Source of the DNA: Sphingomonas montana
GTDB taxonomy: Bacteria; Pseudomonadota; Alphaproteobacteria; Sphingomonadales; Sphingomonadaceae
Assembly: GCF_001956315.1 (NCBI RefSeq)
Contig: NZ_KV887142.1
Coordinates: 108,152-172,151 of the forward strand
DNA length: 64,000 nt
Direction: 5' to 3'
Position numbers and translations under genes: made by a program. How positions within the stretch are numbered: position 1 is the stretch's first letter; the number at the start of each line of letters is the position of its first letter. The notes under the pieces are model-generated. The model was not told the DNA's origin. It was given only the letters and a program-made list of their open reading frames with translations, and did not search any database. Positions 17,400 through 25,815 of this stretch are shown in pieces.

Positions 17400-17750
17400 C
17401 TAGGCCCCGGCCTCCGCCGGGGAATGGCTCGCGGTCGGGACGACCGTCGCGCTGCCCGGACGCAACCGATCCACCACCGCCGCCACGTCGGTCCCGGCCG
17501 CGACCAGCAACCAGTCCCGCGGCCGTGCCGTGTCCACCACGACCACCGCCCGCTTCGGGCATATCTTCAGGCAATCCACCTCGACCACGCCGAACGCGGC
17601 CTTGCGCCCCTTGCCGCCGCCGAGTGCCGCGCGCAGCACCTTGGCCAGCGACGCTTCACCGTCCGGGCCGAACCCGCCGTCCAGCTTGCGGCTGCACTTG
17701 CGGCATACCAGCACGGCCGACGCCCAGTCGGCGCGGACATGGTCTTTCAT
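17400..17750 (-). CDS. Thioredoxin-like [2Fe-2S] ferredoxin-domain protein
   Basis: A 116-residue protein with two cysteine pairs, C16-x2-C19 (VCRKCSRKL) and C59-x3-C63 (DCLKICPKRAV). The spacing fits the small thioredoxin-fold [2Fe-2S] proteins. The region VVVVDTARPRDWLLVAAGTD forms the end of that fold. Its start overlaps the stop of the J-domain gene upstream by four bases (ATGA), so the two are made together. A redox or cluster-carrier role is inferred; no partner is shown. Confidence 0.72.
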   Translation of the reverse strand: MKDHVRADWASAVLVCRKCSRKLDGGFGPDGEASLAKVLRAALGGGKGRKAAFGVVEVDCLKICPKRAVVVVDTARPRDWLLVAAGTDVAAVVDRLRPGSATVVPTASHSPAEAGA

Positions 17751-18286
17751 CGCCGGGCTTGCGCCTGCTCGCGCCGTTCGTCCGCCGCGCGCAGCACTTC
17801 ATACGCGGTCTGCACAGCCTGGAACCGTTCGGCCGCCGCCGGGTCGTTCTGGTTCACATCCGGGTGGTTCGCCTTGGCAAGCTTCCGCCACGCGGTCTTG
17901 ATCGCGTCCGCCTCGACATGCGGGTCCAGCCCCAGCACCTCCAGCGCGCGCAGTTCGTCGCGCGACCGCGTTCCGTCGCCCGATCCGCCCCAGCCATAAT
18001 GCGACGCCTCGGCATAGCCCGACGCAGTGCCGCGCTCGGCCTTTTCGCGCGCGGCGGCTTCCTCCGCCGACAGCCCTTCGAAATAATTCCAGCCGCGGTT
18101 ATACTCGCCGGCATGTTCCTCGCAGAAATACCAGCGTTCGGGGCTGTTGGGAGATTTGGGTGCGGGTCGGTCGCCTGCCCGGCCGCACCCGTCGCGGTCG
18201 CACATCCTTACCTGGGTCGTACCCCGTTCGCCGCCATAGCTGCGCCAGCGGGGAAAGCCCCAGTCGTTCGATCGAGACCCTGCCAT
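17747..18286 (-). CDS. J-domain (DnaJ-like) protein
   Basis: A 179-residue protein whose C-terminal part (residues about 110-172) is a J domain: ALEVLGLDPHVEADAIKTAW, KLAKANHPDVNQND, FQAVQTAYEVL. The HPD tripeptide needed to stimulate Hsp70/DnaK is intact. The N-terminal part holds cysteines and histidines (MCDRDGCGRAG, WYFCEEHAGEYN) that could bind a metal. Glycine-rich and zinc-finger domains of full DnaJ are absent. Coupled to the downstream [2Fe-2S] gene, so a chaperone role in cluster delivery is possible but unproven. Confidence 0.86.
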   Translation of the reverse strand: MAGSRSNDWGFPRWRSYGGERGTTQVRMCDRDGCGRAGDRPAPKSPNSPERWYFCEEHAGEYNRGWNYFEGLSAEEAAAREKAERGTASGYAEASHYGWGGSGDGTRSRDELRALEVLGLDPHVEADAIKTAWRKLAKANHPDVNQNDPAAAERFQAVQTAYEVLRAADERREQAQARR

Positions 18287-18340
18287 CCCGCTAACCTAGG
18301 TTCGCGCACGGCCCGCCACCATGGCCGGGCCGGAATAAAG

Positions 18341-18709
18341 TGCCAGAGGGCCTGTAAGCCGGGTTCTGTCCACCACCGCCCGAAGGCGGCGGATGGGCGA
18401 CCATTCCTCTAGGACCGCGGTTACCCGCGGCCTCCAGCGACCAACCCGGACGACGGGGCGAAGCAGCCCATATGCCGTCCCTATTCGGTCTTGCTCCCGG
18501 TGGGGTTTGCCGTGCCGTTCCGGTTACCCGGTCCGCGGTGCGCTCTTACCGCACCGTTTCGCCCTGACCCGGCCGAAGCGCGGGCGGTCTGTTTTCTGTG
18601 GCACTGTCCCTAAGATCGCTCTCGCCGGGCGTTACCCGGCACCGTTGCTCCTTGGAGCCCGGACTTTCCTCCCGTGCACGGATGCACCGGCGGCCGCCCG
18701 GCCCTCTGA
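18341..18709 (-). ncRNA. rnpB: RNase P RNA, bacterial class A
   Basis: The RNA subunit of RNase P, which cuts the 5' leader from tRNA precursors. Read on the minus strand it contains the universal GAGGAAAGTCCGGGCTCC near the 5' end, a central ACAGTGCCACAGAAA, and GACAGAACCCGGCTTACAGG near the 3' end. The terminal helix P1 pairs AGAGGGCC (5') with GGCCCTCT (3'). Length of about 370 bases is normal. Its 5' end lies only a few bases beyond the stop codon of the amidase gene, so its promoter must be within that gene. The outer ends are approximate. Confidence 0.95.
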
Positions 18710-18717
18710 CGCGGCCG

Positions 18718-19413
18718 CTATTGCGGCAACGCCGTCCCCGAGTCCAGCAGCAGCGCGAGCAGGATCGCCCGGCATTCGCCGTCCGCCACCCCGTCCACCG
18801 TTTCAGGGCGGAACCGCCGCTGGAACGCGCGCACCGCCGCCGGCCCGTCCGCCACGTCGTACCCGAACCGTTCGAGTGCCACCAGGAACCCGCCCGGCGT
18901 CCAGTGCGGATCGCGGAACGCCAGCTTCGGCCGCGCCACCGCCAGCCGGTGCCGCGCTAGCCGCGGCCAGTCGAACAGCTCGCCCGGATCCTCCTTCCGC
19001 GCCGGCGCGATATCCGAATGGCCGACGACGTTCACCGGCAATATCCCATGCCGCTCGACGATGTCCCCGACCAGCGGCACCAGCCGGTCCATCTGCGCCG
19101 CCGGGAACGGGCGATAGCCATGTTCATGGCCCGGATTGACGATCTCGATCCCGATGCTGATCGCGTTCACGTCCACCATGCCCCGCCACCGGGACCGCCC
19201 GGCATGCCACGCACGGTCGCCCTCATCGACCAGCCGGTACAGCGTGCCGTCCTCGTCCAGCACATAATGGGCCGACACCTTTGCCGCCGGGTCGCACAGC
19301 CGCGCGATCGCCGATTCGGCATCCGCCATCCCGGTGTAATGCAGCACGAGCATCGATACCGGCGCGCCGCGCGCATCGAAATTGGGGGACGGGCGGGAAA
19401 TTGGCTCTGTCAT
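18718..19413 (-). CDS. N-acetylmuramoyl-L-alanine amidase, AmpD-like
   Basis: A 231-residue amidase_2 domain protein with a C-terminal peptidoglycan-binding-type helix region. Zinc ligands are suggested by LVLHYTG (His), the middle of the domain (VSAHYVLDEDG, SIGIEIVNPGH) and VGHSDIAPARKEDPG (His, Asp). This is the AmpD/AmiD pattern of cutting the bond between N-acetylmuramic acid and the stem peptide. No signal peptide is visible, so cytoplasmic muropeptide recycling is more likely. The ATG at 19413 has GAAGG upstream; a GTG at 19449 is possible. Confidence 0.9.
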   Translation of the reverse strand: MTEPISRPSPNFDARGAPVSMLVLHYTGMADAESAIARLCDPAAKVSAHYVLDEDGTLYRLVDEGDRAWHAGRSRWRGMVDVNAISIGIEIVNPGHEHGYRPFPAAQMDRLVPLVGDIVERHGILPVNVVGHSDIAPARKEDPGELFDWPRLARHRLAVARPKLAFRDPHWTPGGFLVALERFGYDVADGPAAVRAFQRRFRPETVDGVADGECRAILLALLLDSGTALPQ

Positions 19414-19534
19414 CGGTCGGCCTTCGGATCGCGACGTCGGATACGTCACAGCATCCCGCCCGCACCGCGCACGTCAAGCCCTGCGGTGCCCGCGCCCCGT
19501 AGCTTGGGAAATACAGTGGTACGCGCCGCGCATG

Positions 19535-20353
19535 TCAGGCCGCGCGGTGATCCACCGGGCGGTACAGCCCGCGATTGTCGACGTCCGATGTGAAATAACC
19601 GGTCTGGTCGATCGCCGTCTCGCCCGCCCCCAGCAGCAGGAAAGCGTCCGGGGCGGCCGCCCGCGCCAGTCGCTGGAACGCGCGGCGCCGCACCGCGTCG
19701 GAGAAATAGAACAGGACGTTGCGACACAGGATGATGTCGAACCGCGCCGGCAACGGCGGCGCATCCAGCACGCTGAGCGTATGGAACCGCACCCGCGCGC
19801 GCAGTTCGGGCCGCGCGCGCCAGACGTCGCCCTCGCCGTCGAACCAGCGGACCAGCTGCCGCACGGCCAGGCCGCGCTGGATCTCGAACTGCGAATATTC
19901 GCCGTCGCGCGCCTGCTTTATGGCCGCCTGCGACACGTCGGTCGCCACTATGTCGATCCGCCAATCGTCCAGCGCCGCGATGCCGGCCAGCGCCATCGCG
20001 ATCGAATAGGCTTCCTGCCCCGTCGAACAGCCGGCCGACCAGATACGCAGCGTCCGGTCCGGGCGCGCCGCCATCACCTGCGGCAGGGCACGGTCGATCA
20101 GCAGGCCGAAACTGAGCGGATCGCGGAAGAAACTCGTCTCGTTGTTCAGCAGCGCCTCGACCACCGCGTCGGACAGCGCGGGGTCGCGCCCGCCCGCCAC
20201 CGCAGCCGCCACCGCATCGGCGCTGCCGAACCCGTGCGTCCGGATCAGCGTGTCCAGTGCGATGTCCAGCCGCCAGTGCCGCCCGTCGGACAGCATCTGC
20301 CCGGTGCGCTGTTCCAGGATGCCGGCCAGCATCCGCGCGCTGACGGGGCTCAT
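19535..20353 (-). CDS. cheR: Chemotaxis protein methyltransferase CheR
   Basis: A 272-residue S-adenosylmethionine-dependent enzyme that methylates glutamates of chemoreceptors. It has the N-terminal helical domain, LLNNETSFFRDP, the SAM motif WSAGCSTGQEAYSIAM, and CRNVLFYF. The ATG at 20353 overlaps the cheB stop (ATGA). A second in-frame ATG lies two codons upstream. It is the last gene of cheA-W-Y-B-R. Confidence 0.95.
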   Translation of the reverse strand: MSPVSARMLAGILEQRTGQMLSDGRHWRLDIALDTLIRTHGFGSADAVAAAVAGGRDPALSDAVVEALLNNETSFFRDPLSFGLLIDRALPQVMAARPDRTLRIWSAGCSTGQEAYSIAMALAGIAALDDWRIDIVATDVSQAAIKQARDGEYSQFEIQRGLAVRQLVRWFDGEGDVWRARPELRARVRFHTLSVLDAPPLPARFDIILCRNVLFYFSDAVRRRAFQRLARAAAPDAFLLLGAGETAIDQTGYFTSDVDNRGLYRPVDHRAA

Positions 20354-21507
20354 CTCCATGCCGCGGTCCCGCGTGCCCCGTCCGCCCCGGTCGCGGCGGG
20401 TTGGGTGCCGGGGCGGGCGCCGGAACAGGCGAGCGCCCGGGCGACGATGTGCCGGCCGATCGCGGCGGGCGGCAGGATCGCATCGGCCAGTCGCGCCCGC
20501 GCGACGGTGCCCGGCATGCCCCAGACCGTCGCCGATCCTGCATCCTGGACCAGTATCTCGCCGCCCGCCGCCGCCAGCTGCGCCGCGCCATGGGCTCCGT
20601 CGCGCCCCATCCCGCTCAGGATCACGCCGATGCCGCTGGCCGCAAACACGTCGGCCACCGCGATCAGCATCGGGTCGACCGACGGCAGACAGGCCGACGC
20701 CAACGGCCGCCGGTCGTACCGCACCCGCACCGCGTCCCCGTCGCGCAGCAGGGTCAGGTGCGCGGTGCCGGGCGCGACCAGCACCTGGCCCGGCGACACC
20801 GTTTCGCCCTCCTCCGCCACGGTCGCCCGCCGCCCGGCGATCTCGCTCAGCTGATCCGCGAAATAGGGCATGAATTCGGGCGGCAGATGCTGCGTCACCA
20901 GGATCGGCGCGGTGCAGCGCGCGTCCAGCCCCTCGAACAGCGCGGTCAGCGCGATCAGCCCCCCGGTCGATGCCCCCACCGCGATACAACCGACCGGATC
21001 GCGTCGCTGCGACACGACGGGCTCCCCCGGCGCGACATCGCCGGTCGTCGGCGTCGCGAAATGCCGCACCGGCGGCAACCGCTGCAGCCGCTGTGCCAGC
21101 CGTCCGGTAAATTCGCTGCCCAGGTCCCCGGCCGCGGGTTTCAGCACGGTGTCCGACGCGCCCAGCGCCAGCGCGCGCATGCTGGCGACCGCACCTTCGC
21201 CGCACGACGACGACACGATCACCACATGTGCGCCCCGCCCCGCCGTCAGGATCGCCGGCAACGCGGTCAGGCCGTCCATGCCGGGCATCTCGACGTCCAG
21301 CAGGACGATATCGACCGTCATGTCCGCCAGCAGCGCGAGCGCGGACGCCACGCCGCGCGCCACGCCGCACACGCTGAACCGCGGATGTTCGTCCAGCATC
21401 CGCTGGAACACCGTCCGCGCCACGATCGAATCGTCGACGATCAGGACGCGGGTTGTCGCCGCGTCGCCCGTCGCCGTCCCCTGGCCTTGGTCGATCGCAT
21501 ATCCCAC
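20350..21507 (-). CDS. cheB: Chemotaxis response regulator and methylesterase CheB
   Basis: A two-domain protein of about 385 residues: N-terminal receiver (TRVLIVDDSIVART, LLDVEMPGMDG) and C-terminal methylesterase with catalytic Ser in VGASTGG, His in TQHLPPEF and Asp in LSGMGRDGAHG. It removes receptor methyl groups when phosphorylated by CheA. No in-frame ATG precedes the receiver domain. The best visible start is the GTG at 21507, just after cheY, without a clear Shine-Dalgarno, so translational coupling is likely. The receiver-to-esterase linker is normal. Confidence 0.93.
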   Translation of the reverse strand: MGYAIDQGQGTATGDAATTRVLIVDDSIVARTVFQRMLDEHPRFSVCGVARGVASALALLADMTVDIVLLDVEMPGMDGLTALPAILTAGRGAHVVIVSSSCGEGAVASMRALALGASDTVLKPAAGDLGSEFTGRLAQRLQRLPPVRHFATPTTGDVAPGEPVVSQRRDPVGCIAVGASTGGLIALTALFEGLDARCTAPILVTQHLPPEFMPYFADQLSEIAGRRATVAEEGETVSPGQVLVAPGTAHLTLLRDGDAVRVRYDRRPLASACLPSVDPMLIAVADVFAASGIGVILSGMGRDGAHGAAQLAAAGGEILVQDAGSATVWGMPGTVARARLADAILPPAAIGRHIVARALACSGARPGTQPAATGADGARGTAAWR

Positions 21508-21521
21508 CGGTTCGCGCCGCG

Positions 21522-21887
21522 TCAGGCCACGCCGACCAGGCTGAGCTTGCTCTGCAACGTCTCGCGGTCGAACGGCTTCATCACATATTCGTCCGCGCCG
21601 GCGTCGATCGCCGCGCGGATATGGCCGATTCCGTTTTCGGTGGTGCAGAACACGACCTTCGGGCGTGGCGAAACCGCGCTGTTGCCCAGCGCGCGCAGAA
21701 ACTCCATCCCGCTCATCACCGGCATGTTCCAGTCGAGCAGCACGACGTCCGGGGCCGCCACGGTGCAACGGTTCAGCGCCTCCTGCCCGTCGCCCGCCTC
21801 TTCCACGCGAAAGTTCAGCGTCTCCAATATATGCCGCGCGACCTTCCGGATTACCTTGGAATCGTCCACGACGAGACACGTCTTCAT
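21522..21887 (-). CDS. cheY: Chemotaxis response regulator CheY
   Basis: A 121-residue single-domain receiver. Acidic pair Asp8-Asp9, phosphoacceptor Asp52 (VVLLDWNMP), Thr in VFCTTENG, and Lys104 in YVMKPFDRE are all present. Once phosphorylated by CheA it should bind the flagellar switch. Position between cheW and cheB supports a role in this cluster. No cheZ phosphatase gene is nearby. Confidence 0.95.
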   Translation of the reverse strand: MKTCLVVDDSKVIRKVARHILETLNFRVEEAGDGQEALNRCTVAAPDVVLLDWNMPVMSGMEFLRALGNSAVSPRPKVVFCTTENGIGHIRAAIDAGADEYVMKPFDRETLQSKLSLVGVA

Positions 21888-21947
21888 GCTATGGCCTTCG
21901 GTATGGGATTGATCCGATATGAATAGGAAGTGTCGGTAACGATTGGG

Positions 21948-22412
21948 TTAATTCACGGCGGCCGCCGTCGGCTGGACGTCCCCGTTGCCCCCGGCCACCA
22001 GGCCTGCCGGGTCGATCAGCAGATATTGCCGGCCCTCGACGATCACCGAACTGCGCATCATCGCGGACCACCCGCCCGTGACCCGGCCCTGCAACGGGCT
22101 CGGGCTGCCCGTCGCCGGCAGCACGTCCAACACCTCGTCCACGACGATTCCGTAAGGATGTCCGTCGATCGCGACGACCACCGCGGAAAAGGGCATGTCC
22201 GGCGCGCCACGCACTCCCGTCAGCGTGTCCATCACCGCACGCGGATCGACGATCGTCACGACGCGGCTGCGCAACGCGGCCAGCCCCACGACATGCGGCG
22301 GGGCCAGCGGCACGGCGGTCATCGCCTCGATCTCGACGACCGATTCGACGGTCTCGGCGGGCAACGCCACGCTCTCGCCGGCGATCCGCACGATCAGCAT
22401 CAGGCCATCCAT
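21948..22412 (-). CDS. cheW: Chemotaxis coupling protein CheW
   Basis: A 154-residue CheW-domain protein that links chemoreceptors to CheA. The domain starts with LMLIVRIAGESVALPAETVESVVE and includes ALRSRVVTIVDPRAV and the middle segment PYGIVVDEVLDVLP. Its ATG overlaps the cheA stop (TGATG); a GTG immediately upstream (22415) is a possible alternative start. The sequence is a plain single CheW domain. Confidence 0.92.
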   Translation of the reverse strand: MDGLMLIVRIAGESVALPAETVESVVEIEAMTAVPLAPPHVVGLAALRSRVVTIVDPRAVMDTLTGVRGAPDMPFSAVVVAIDGHPYGIVVDEVLDVLPATGSPSPLQGRVTGGWSAMMRSSVIVEGRQYLLIDPAGLVAGGNGDVQPTAAAVN

Positions 22413-24766
22413 CACCGTGCGCCCCCACGTGCCGCGTCCAGCGCGCGGACCAGCGCCTGCCGGTCGTAGCGCCAGATATCCGCATCGCCCGTCGCCGCGT
22501 GGCGCAGGCGCAGGCGGACCGCGTCGCCGCCCCCCGCATCCGGCAGGCTGCCGTCCGCGATCACGACCGTGGCCCTGGCCGTCGTCGCCCCGTCTTCACC
22601 GGCGAAGGCGACGCGGTATCCCGCCGCCTCCACGATCGGGCGCAGGAACGCGCGCATCCATCCGTCCTCCCGCGCGACCAGCAACGCCAGCGGCCGGACG
22701 CCGGCCGGCACCTGCGCCCGCGCGACCGCCGCGAACATCCAGTAGGGATCGACCAGTTCGACCAGCCGGTCCGCCACCATCACCACGCCGCACACCAGCC
22801 CCGGGTCCGGCGCGGGTGCGACCGCTTCGGCCAGGTCGACGATGTCGATCACCTGATCGATCGCATAGGCCAGCCGTTCCGTCCCGTCGCTGATCCGCAG
22901 CACGCGCAGCTTCGGCCGATCCGCTACCGATCCGGTCATCGACAGCAGCGGCACCACCACCCCGTCGCGGTTCAGCCGCAACTGCCCCGCGATCAGCGTG
23001 CAGTCGCTGCCCGCCACTTCCTCGATCCGTTCAATCGCGCCCAGCCGAATCGCGCGTTCCGCCCCGTCCAGGTCGCGGAACAGCAGGGTCGGGATGGTCG
23101 GCACCGCGGCCTCCGCCACGATCGGGGCGGGGGCCGTCGCGATGTCGATCCCGGTGCGCGCGGCGATCCCGGCGGCATCCAGCAGCAGCATCGGCCGGTT
23201 GTCGTCGGGCATCGTCACCCCGCCATAGATACCGATCGCCATGATCGCGGGCGCGGCCGGCTTCACCACCAGTTCCTCATGGTCGTGTGCGGCGTCCACA
23301 CCGAGCACATACCGCCCGCCATTGCCTGGCCGCAGCACGACCAGGATGGGTGGATCGCAATCCCCCGCCCCCCCGCCGGCCGCCCCGCCGGCCGCCCCGC
23401 CGGCCAGCGTCTCGGCAAGCCCGACCAACGGCAAGCGTTCGCCGCGGATCGACACGGTCGTCAGCCCGCACCCCCGTTCGATCCGGACGGACGCGGCCGA
23501 CACGCGCAGGATCTCCTCGATCACCGATCGTGGAATGGCGAAGGGCTGCCCCGCCACCGACACGGTCAGCGCGGGGATGATCGTCAGCGTCATCGGCACG
23601 CGCAGGATGATGTGCAAGCCCTGCCCCGGCTGGCTGTCGATCGTCACCTGCCCGCCGATCCGTTCGACGTTGGCATGCACCACGTCCATCCCCACGCCGC
23701 GCCCCGATACGGTACTGACCTGCTCCGCGGTGCTGAAACCGGCGCGGAAGATCAGCGCCAGCGCCGCATCGCGGTCCATCCGCGCCGCCGCCGCCTGGCT
23801 CACCACGCCCGCCGCCACCGCCTTGCGCAGCAGGGCGTCCGGGTCGATCCCGCGACCGTCGTCGCTTATCTCGATCAGGATCTGGTTGCCCGATTGCCGC
23901 GCCGCCACCCGGACGGCGCCCGCCGCCGGCTTGCCGGCCAGCACGCGGTCGGCCGGCGGCTCGATCCCATGGTCCACCGCGTTGCGCACGATATGGATCA
24001 GCGGGTCGCGCACCATCTCGATCATCTCGCGATCGAGCTCCACGTCGCCGCCCTCGATATGCAGGACGACGCGCTTGCCCAGTTCCGCCGACACGTCGCG
24101 GATCAGCCTGGGCAGCGCGGAAAACAGCTGGTCCACCCGCGCCATCCGGGTCCGGGTGATCGTCTCGCGCATCTCCGCGATCGATCCGGACAGCCGTTCG
24201 AACCCGGCCATCACGGCGCTGCCCTCCGCCGACACGCGCAGGCCGCGCGACAATTCGTTGCGCGCCAGCACCAGGTCCGAAACGCCCGCCATCATCCGGT
24301 CCAGCAGGTCGATCGGCACCCGGATGCTGCGCGCCATCGTCCGCACCGGCGCCGGGTACGCCGCCTGTTCCGCATCCGGACGGGCTGCGGCCGGATCGGC
24401 CATCAGCGACAGGGCCTGTACCAGCGCGGTGTCGTCCCGGTCCGAAACGCTCTCGCCGGTCTCGATCGCATCGACCAGCATGCCGATCCGGTCGATGATC
24501 GCCAGCACCGCCGTCACCAGCCGCGCGTCCGGCGTCCGCAGGCCGGCCCGCACCGCGGACAGCGCGTCCTCGGCCGCATGACTCAGCCGTTCCAGCCGCG
24601 GCAGGTCCAGAAAGCCGCAACTGCCCTTCACCGTGTGGATGAACCGGAAAATGCTGTCGAGCCGCGCCTGGTCGGCCGGGTCGGCTTCCCACAGCACGAT
24701 CTCGCCTGCGATCGCCTGCGCCGTCTCGCGCGTTTCCGCGACGAAATCGTTCAGCAGTTCGTCCAT
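22412..24766 (-). CDS. cheA: Chemotaxis histidine kinase CheA with two CheW-like domains and a degenerate receiver
   Basis: A 784-residue kinase. The N-terminal Hpt domain has phosphoacceptor His44 in FIHTVKGS. Dimerisation and ATPase domains follow (IVRNAVDHGIE, DDGRGID, GRGVGMDVV). Two CheW-like regulatory domains come next, the first ending near the run AGGAAGGAAGGGAGD. The last 90 or so residues look like a receiver (LALLVAREDGWMRAFLRPIVEAAGY, VVIADGSLPD) in which the usual acidic pair and lysine are replaced. The ATG at 24766 fits homologues, though its ribosome site is weak; a GTG at 24805 is in frame. Confidence 0.93.
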   Translation of the reverse strand: MDELLNDFVAETRETAQAIAGEIVLWEADPADQARLDSIFRFIHTVKGSCGFLDLPRLERLSHAAEDALSAVRAGLRTPDARLVTAVLAIIDRIGMLVDAIETGESVSDRDDTALVQALSLMADPAAARPDAEQAAYPAPVRTMARSIRVPIDLLDRMMAGVSDLVLARNELSRGLRVSAEGSAVMAGFERLSGSIAEMRETITRTRMARVDQLFSALPRLIRDVSAELGKRVVLHIEGGDVELDREMIEMVRDPLIHIVRNAVDHGIEPPADRVLAGKPAAGAVRVAARQSGNQILIEISDDGRGIDPDALLRKAVAAGVVSQAAAARMDRDAALALIFRAGFSTAEQVSTVSGRGVGMDVVHANVERIGGQVTIDSQPGQGLHIILRVPMTLTIIPALTVSVAGQPFAIPRSVIEEILRVSAASVRIERGCGLTTVSIRGERLPLVGLAETLAGGAAGGAAGGGAGDCDPPILVVLRPGNGGRYVLGVDAAHDHEELVVKPAAPAIMAIGIYGGVTMPDDNRPMLLLDAAGIAARTGIDIATAPAPIVAEAAVPTIPTLLFRDLDGAERAIRLGAIERIEEVAGSDCTLIAGQLRLNRDGVVVPLLSMTGSVADRPKLRVLRISDGTERLAYAIDQVIDIVDLAEAVAPAPDPGLVCGVVMVADRLVELVDPYWMFAAVARAQVPAGVRPLALLVAREDGWMRAFLRPIVEAAGYRVAFAGEDGATTARATVVIADGSLPDAGGGDAVRLRLRHAATGDADIWRYDRQALVRALDAARGGAR

Positions 24767-24902
24767 GCCATGTCCGTCGCGGTGCCCATGGCCACGCTCT
24801 GCCACGCCGCTGGTTAAGGCGGCGTTAGCCCGTCATGCAACGGAACCGCCGCGTCCGCCGCGGATTATATCGGGGCTGGAACGGTATCGGGGGAACGGGA
24901 CG

Positions 24903-25814
24903 ATGGCCGCACGCGCCTATTGGCAGGGTCAGATCAGGCTGGCGCTCGTCTCGATCCCGGTAGAGATCTACTCCGCCACCAAGAGCGGCGCGACCGTCGC
25001 CTTCCACCAGATCCACGAACCGTCGGGCAAGCGGATCAAATATGAAAAGATCGTCCCCGGCATCGGCCCGGTCGACGTGGATGAGATCCTCAAGGGGTTC
25101 GAATACAAGAAGGGCGAATATGTCCTGCTCGATGACGAGGAGATCGAGGGCGTCAAGCTGGAGTCCAAGAAGACGCTCGAACTGACCCAGTTCGTCGATG
25201 CGCACGAAATTGACGCGATCTATTTCGACAAGCCCTATTATGTCGTGCCCGCCGACGATCTGGCCGAGGAAGCGTTCATCGTGCTGCGCGAGGCGTTGCG
25301 CGCCCGCAAGAAGGTCGGGCTTGGCCAGCTCGCGATGCGCGGCCGCGAATATGTCATCAGCCTGAAACCCTGCGGCCGCGGCCTGGTGCTCGAAACGCTG
25401 CGCTATACCGACGAGGTGAACAAGGCCGCGTCCTATTTCCGCGACATCGACGATGCGAAGCCCGATCCCGACCTGCTCGACCTGGCGACAACGCTGATCG
25501 ACAAGAAGACCGCGCCGTTCGACGCGACCGAATTCCACAACCGCTATGTCGACGCGCTGCGCGACCTGATCGAGCGCAAGAAGGAAAGCAAGGAGACCCG
25601 GATCGTCGAGGAGAGCGAGGACGCCGCGCCGGCCAAGGGCAGCAACGTCGTCGATCTGATGGCCGCGCTCAAGAAATCGCTCGATCGCAGCGGCGGCGCG
25701 GCAAAGCCCGCGGCGAAGAAGACCCCGGCCCGCAAGACTACGGCAAAGGCCGATGCCGATGCCGGAAAGGACGCGAAACCCGTCCGCAAGGCCCCCGCCC
25801 GCAAGCGCGCCTGA
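24903..25814 (+). CDS. ku: Non-homologous end joining protein Ku
   Basis: A 303-residue Ku that binds broken DNA ends as a homodimer and recruits LigD. The core begins MAARAYWQGQIRLALVSIPV and contains KYEKIVPGIGPVDVDEI and the usual central beta-barrel. The last 40 residues are a Lys/Ala-rich tail (AKKTPARKTTAKADAD ... KAPARKRA) typical of DNA-binding Ku extensions. ligD starts one base after its stop, so the two are co-expressed. Confidence 0.96.
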   Translation: MAARAYWQGQIRLALVSIPVEIYSATKSGATVAFHQIHEPSGKRIKYEKIVPGIGPVDVDEILKGFEYKKGEYVLLDDEEIEGVKLESKKTLELTQFVDAHEIDAIYFDKPYYVVPADDLAEEAFIVLREALRARKKVGLGQLAMRGREYVISLKPCGRGLVLETLRYTDEVNKAASYFRDIDDAKPDPDLLDLATTLIDKKTAPFDATEFHNRYVDALRDLIERKKESKETRIVEESEDAAPAKGSNVVDLMAALKKSLDRSGGAAKPAAKKTPARKTTAKADADAGKDAKPVRKAPARKRA

Positions 25815-25815
25815 C

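Noticed and set aside
22499..24817. Open frame of about 772 codons on the plus strand opposite cheA
   Set aside because: An antisense shadow of the firmly identified cheA gene, with His/Arg/Gln-rich composition typical of reversed high-GC codons.
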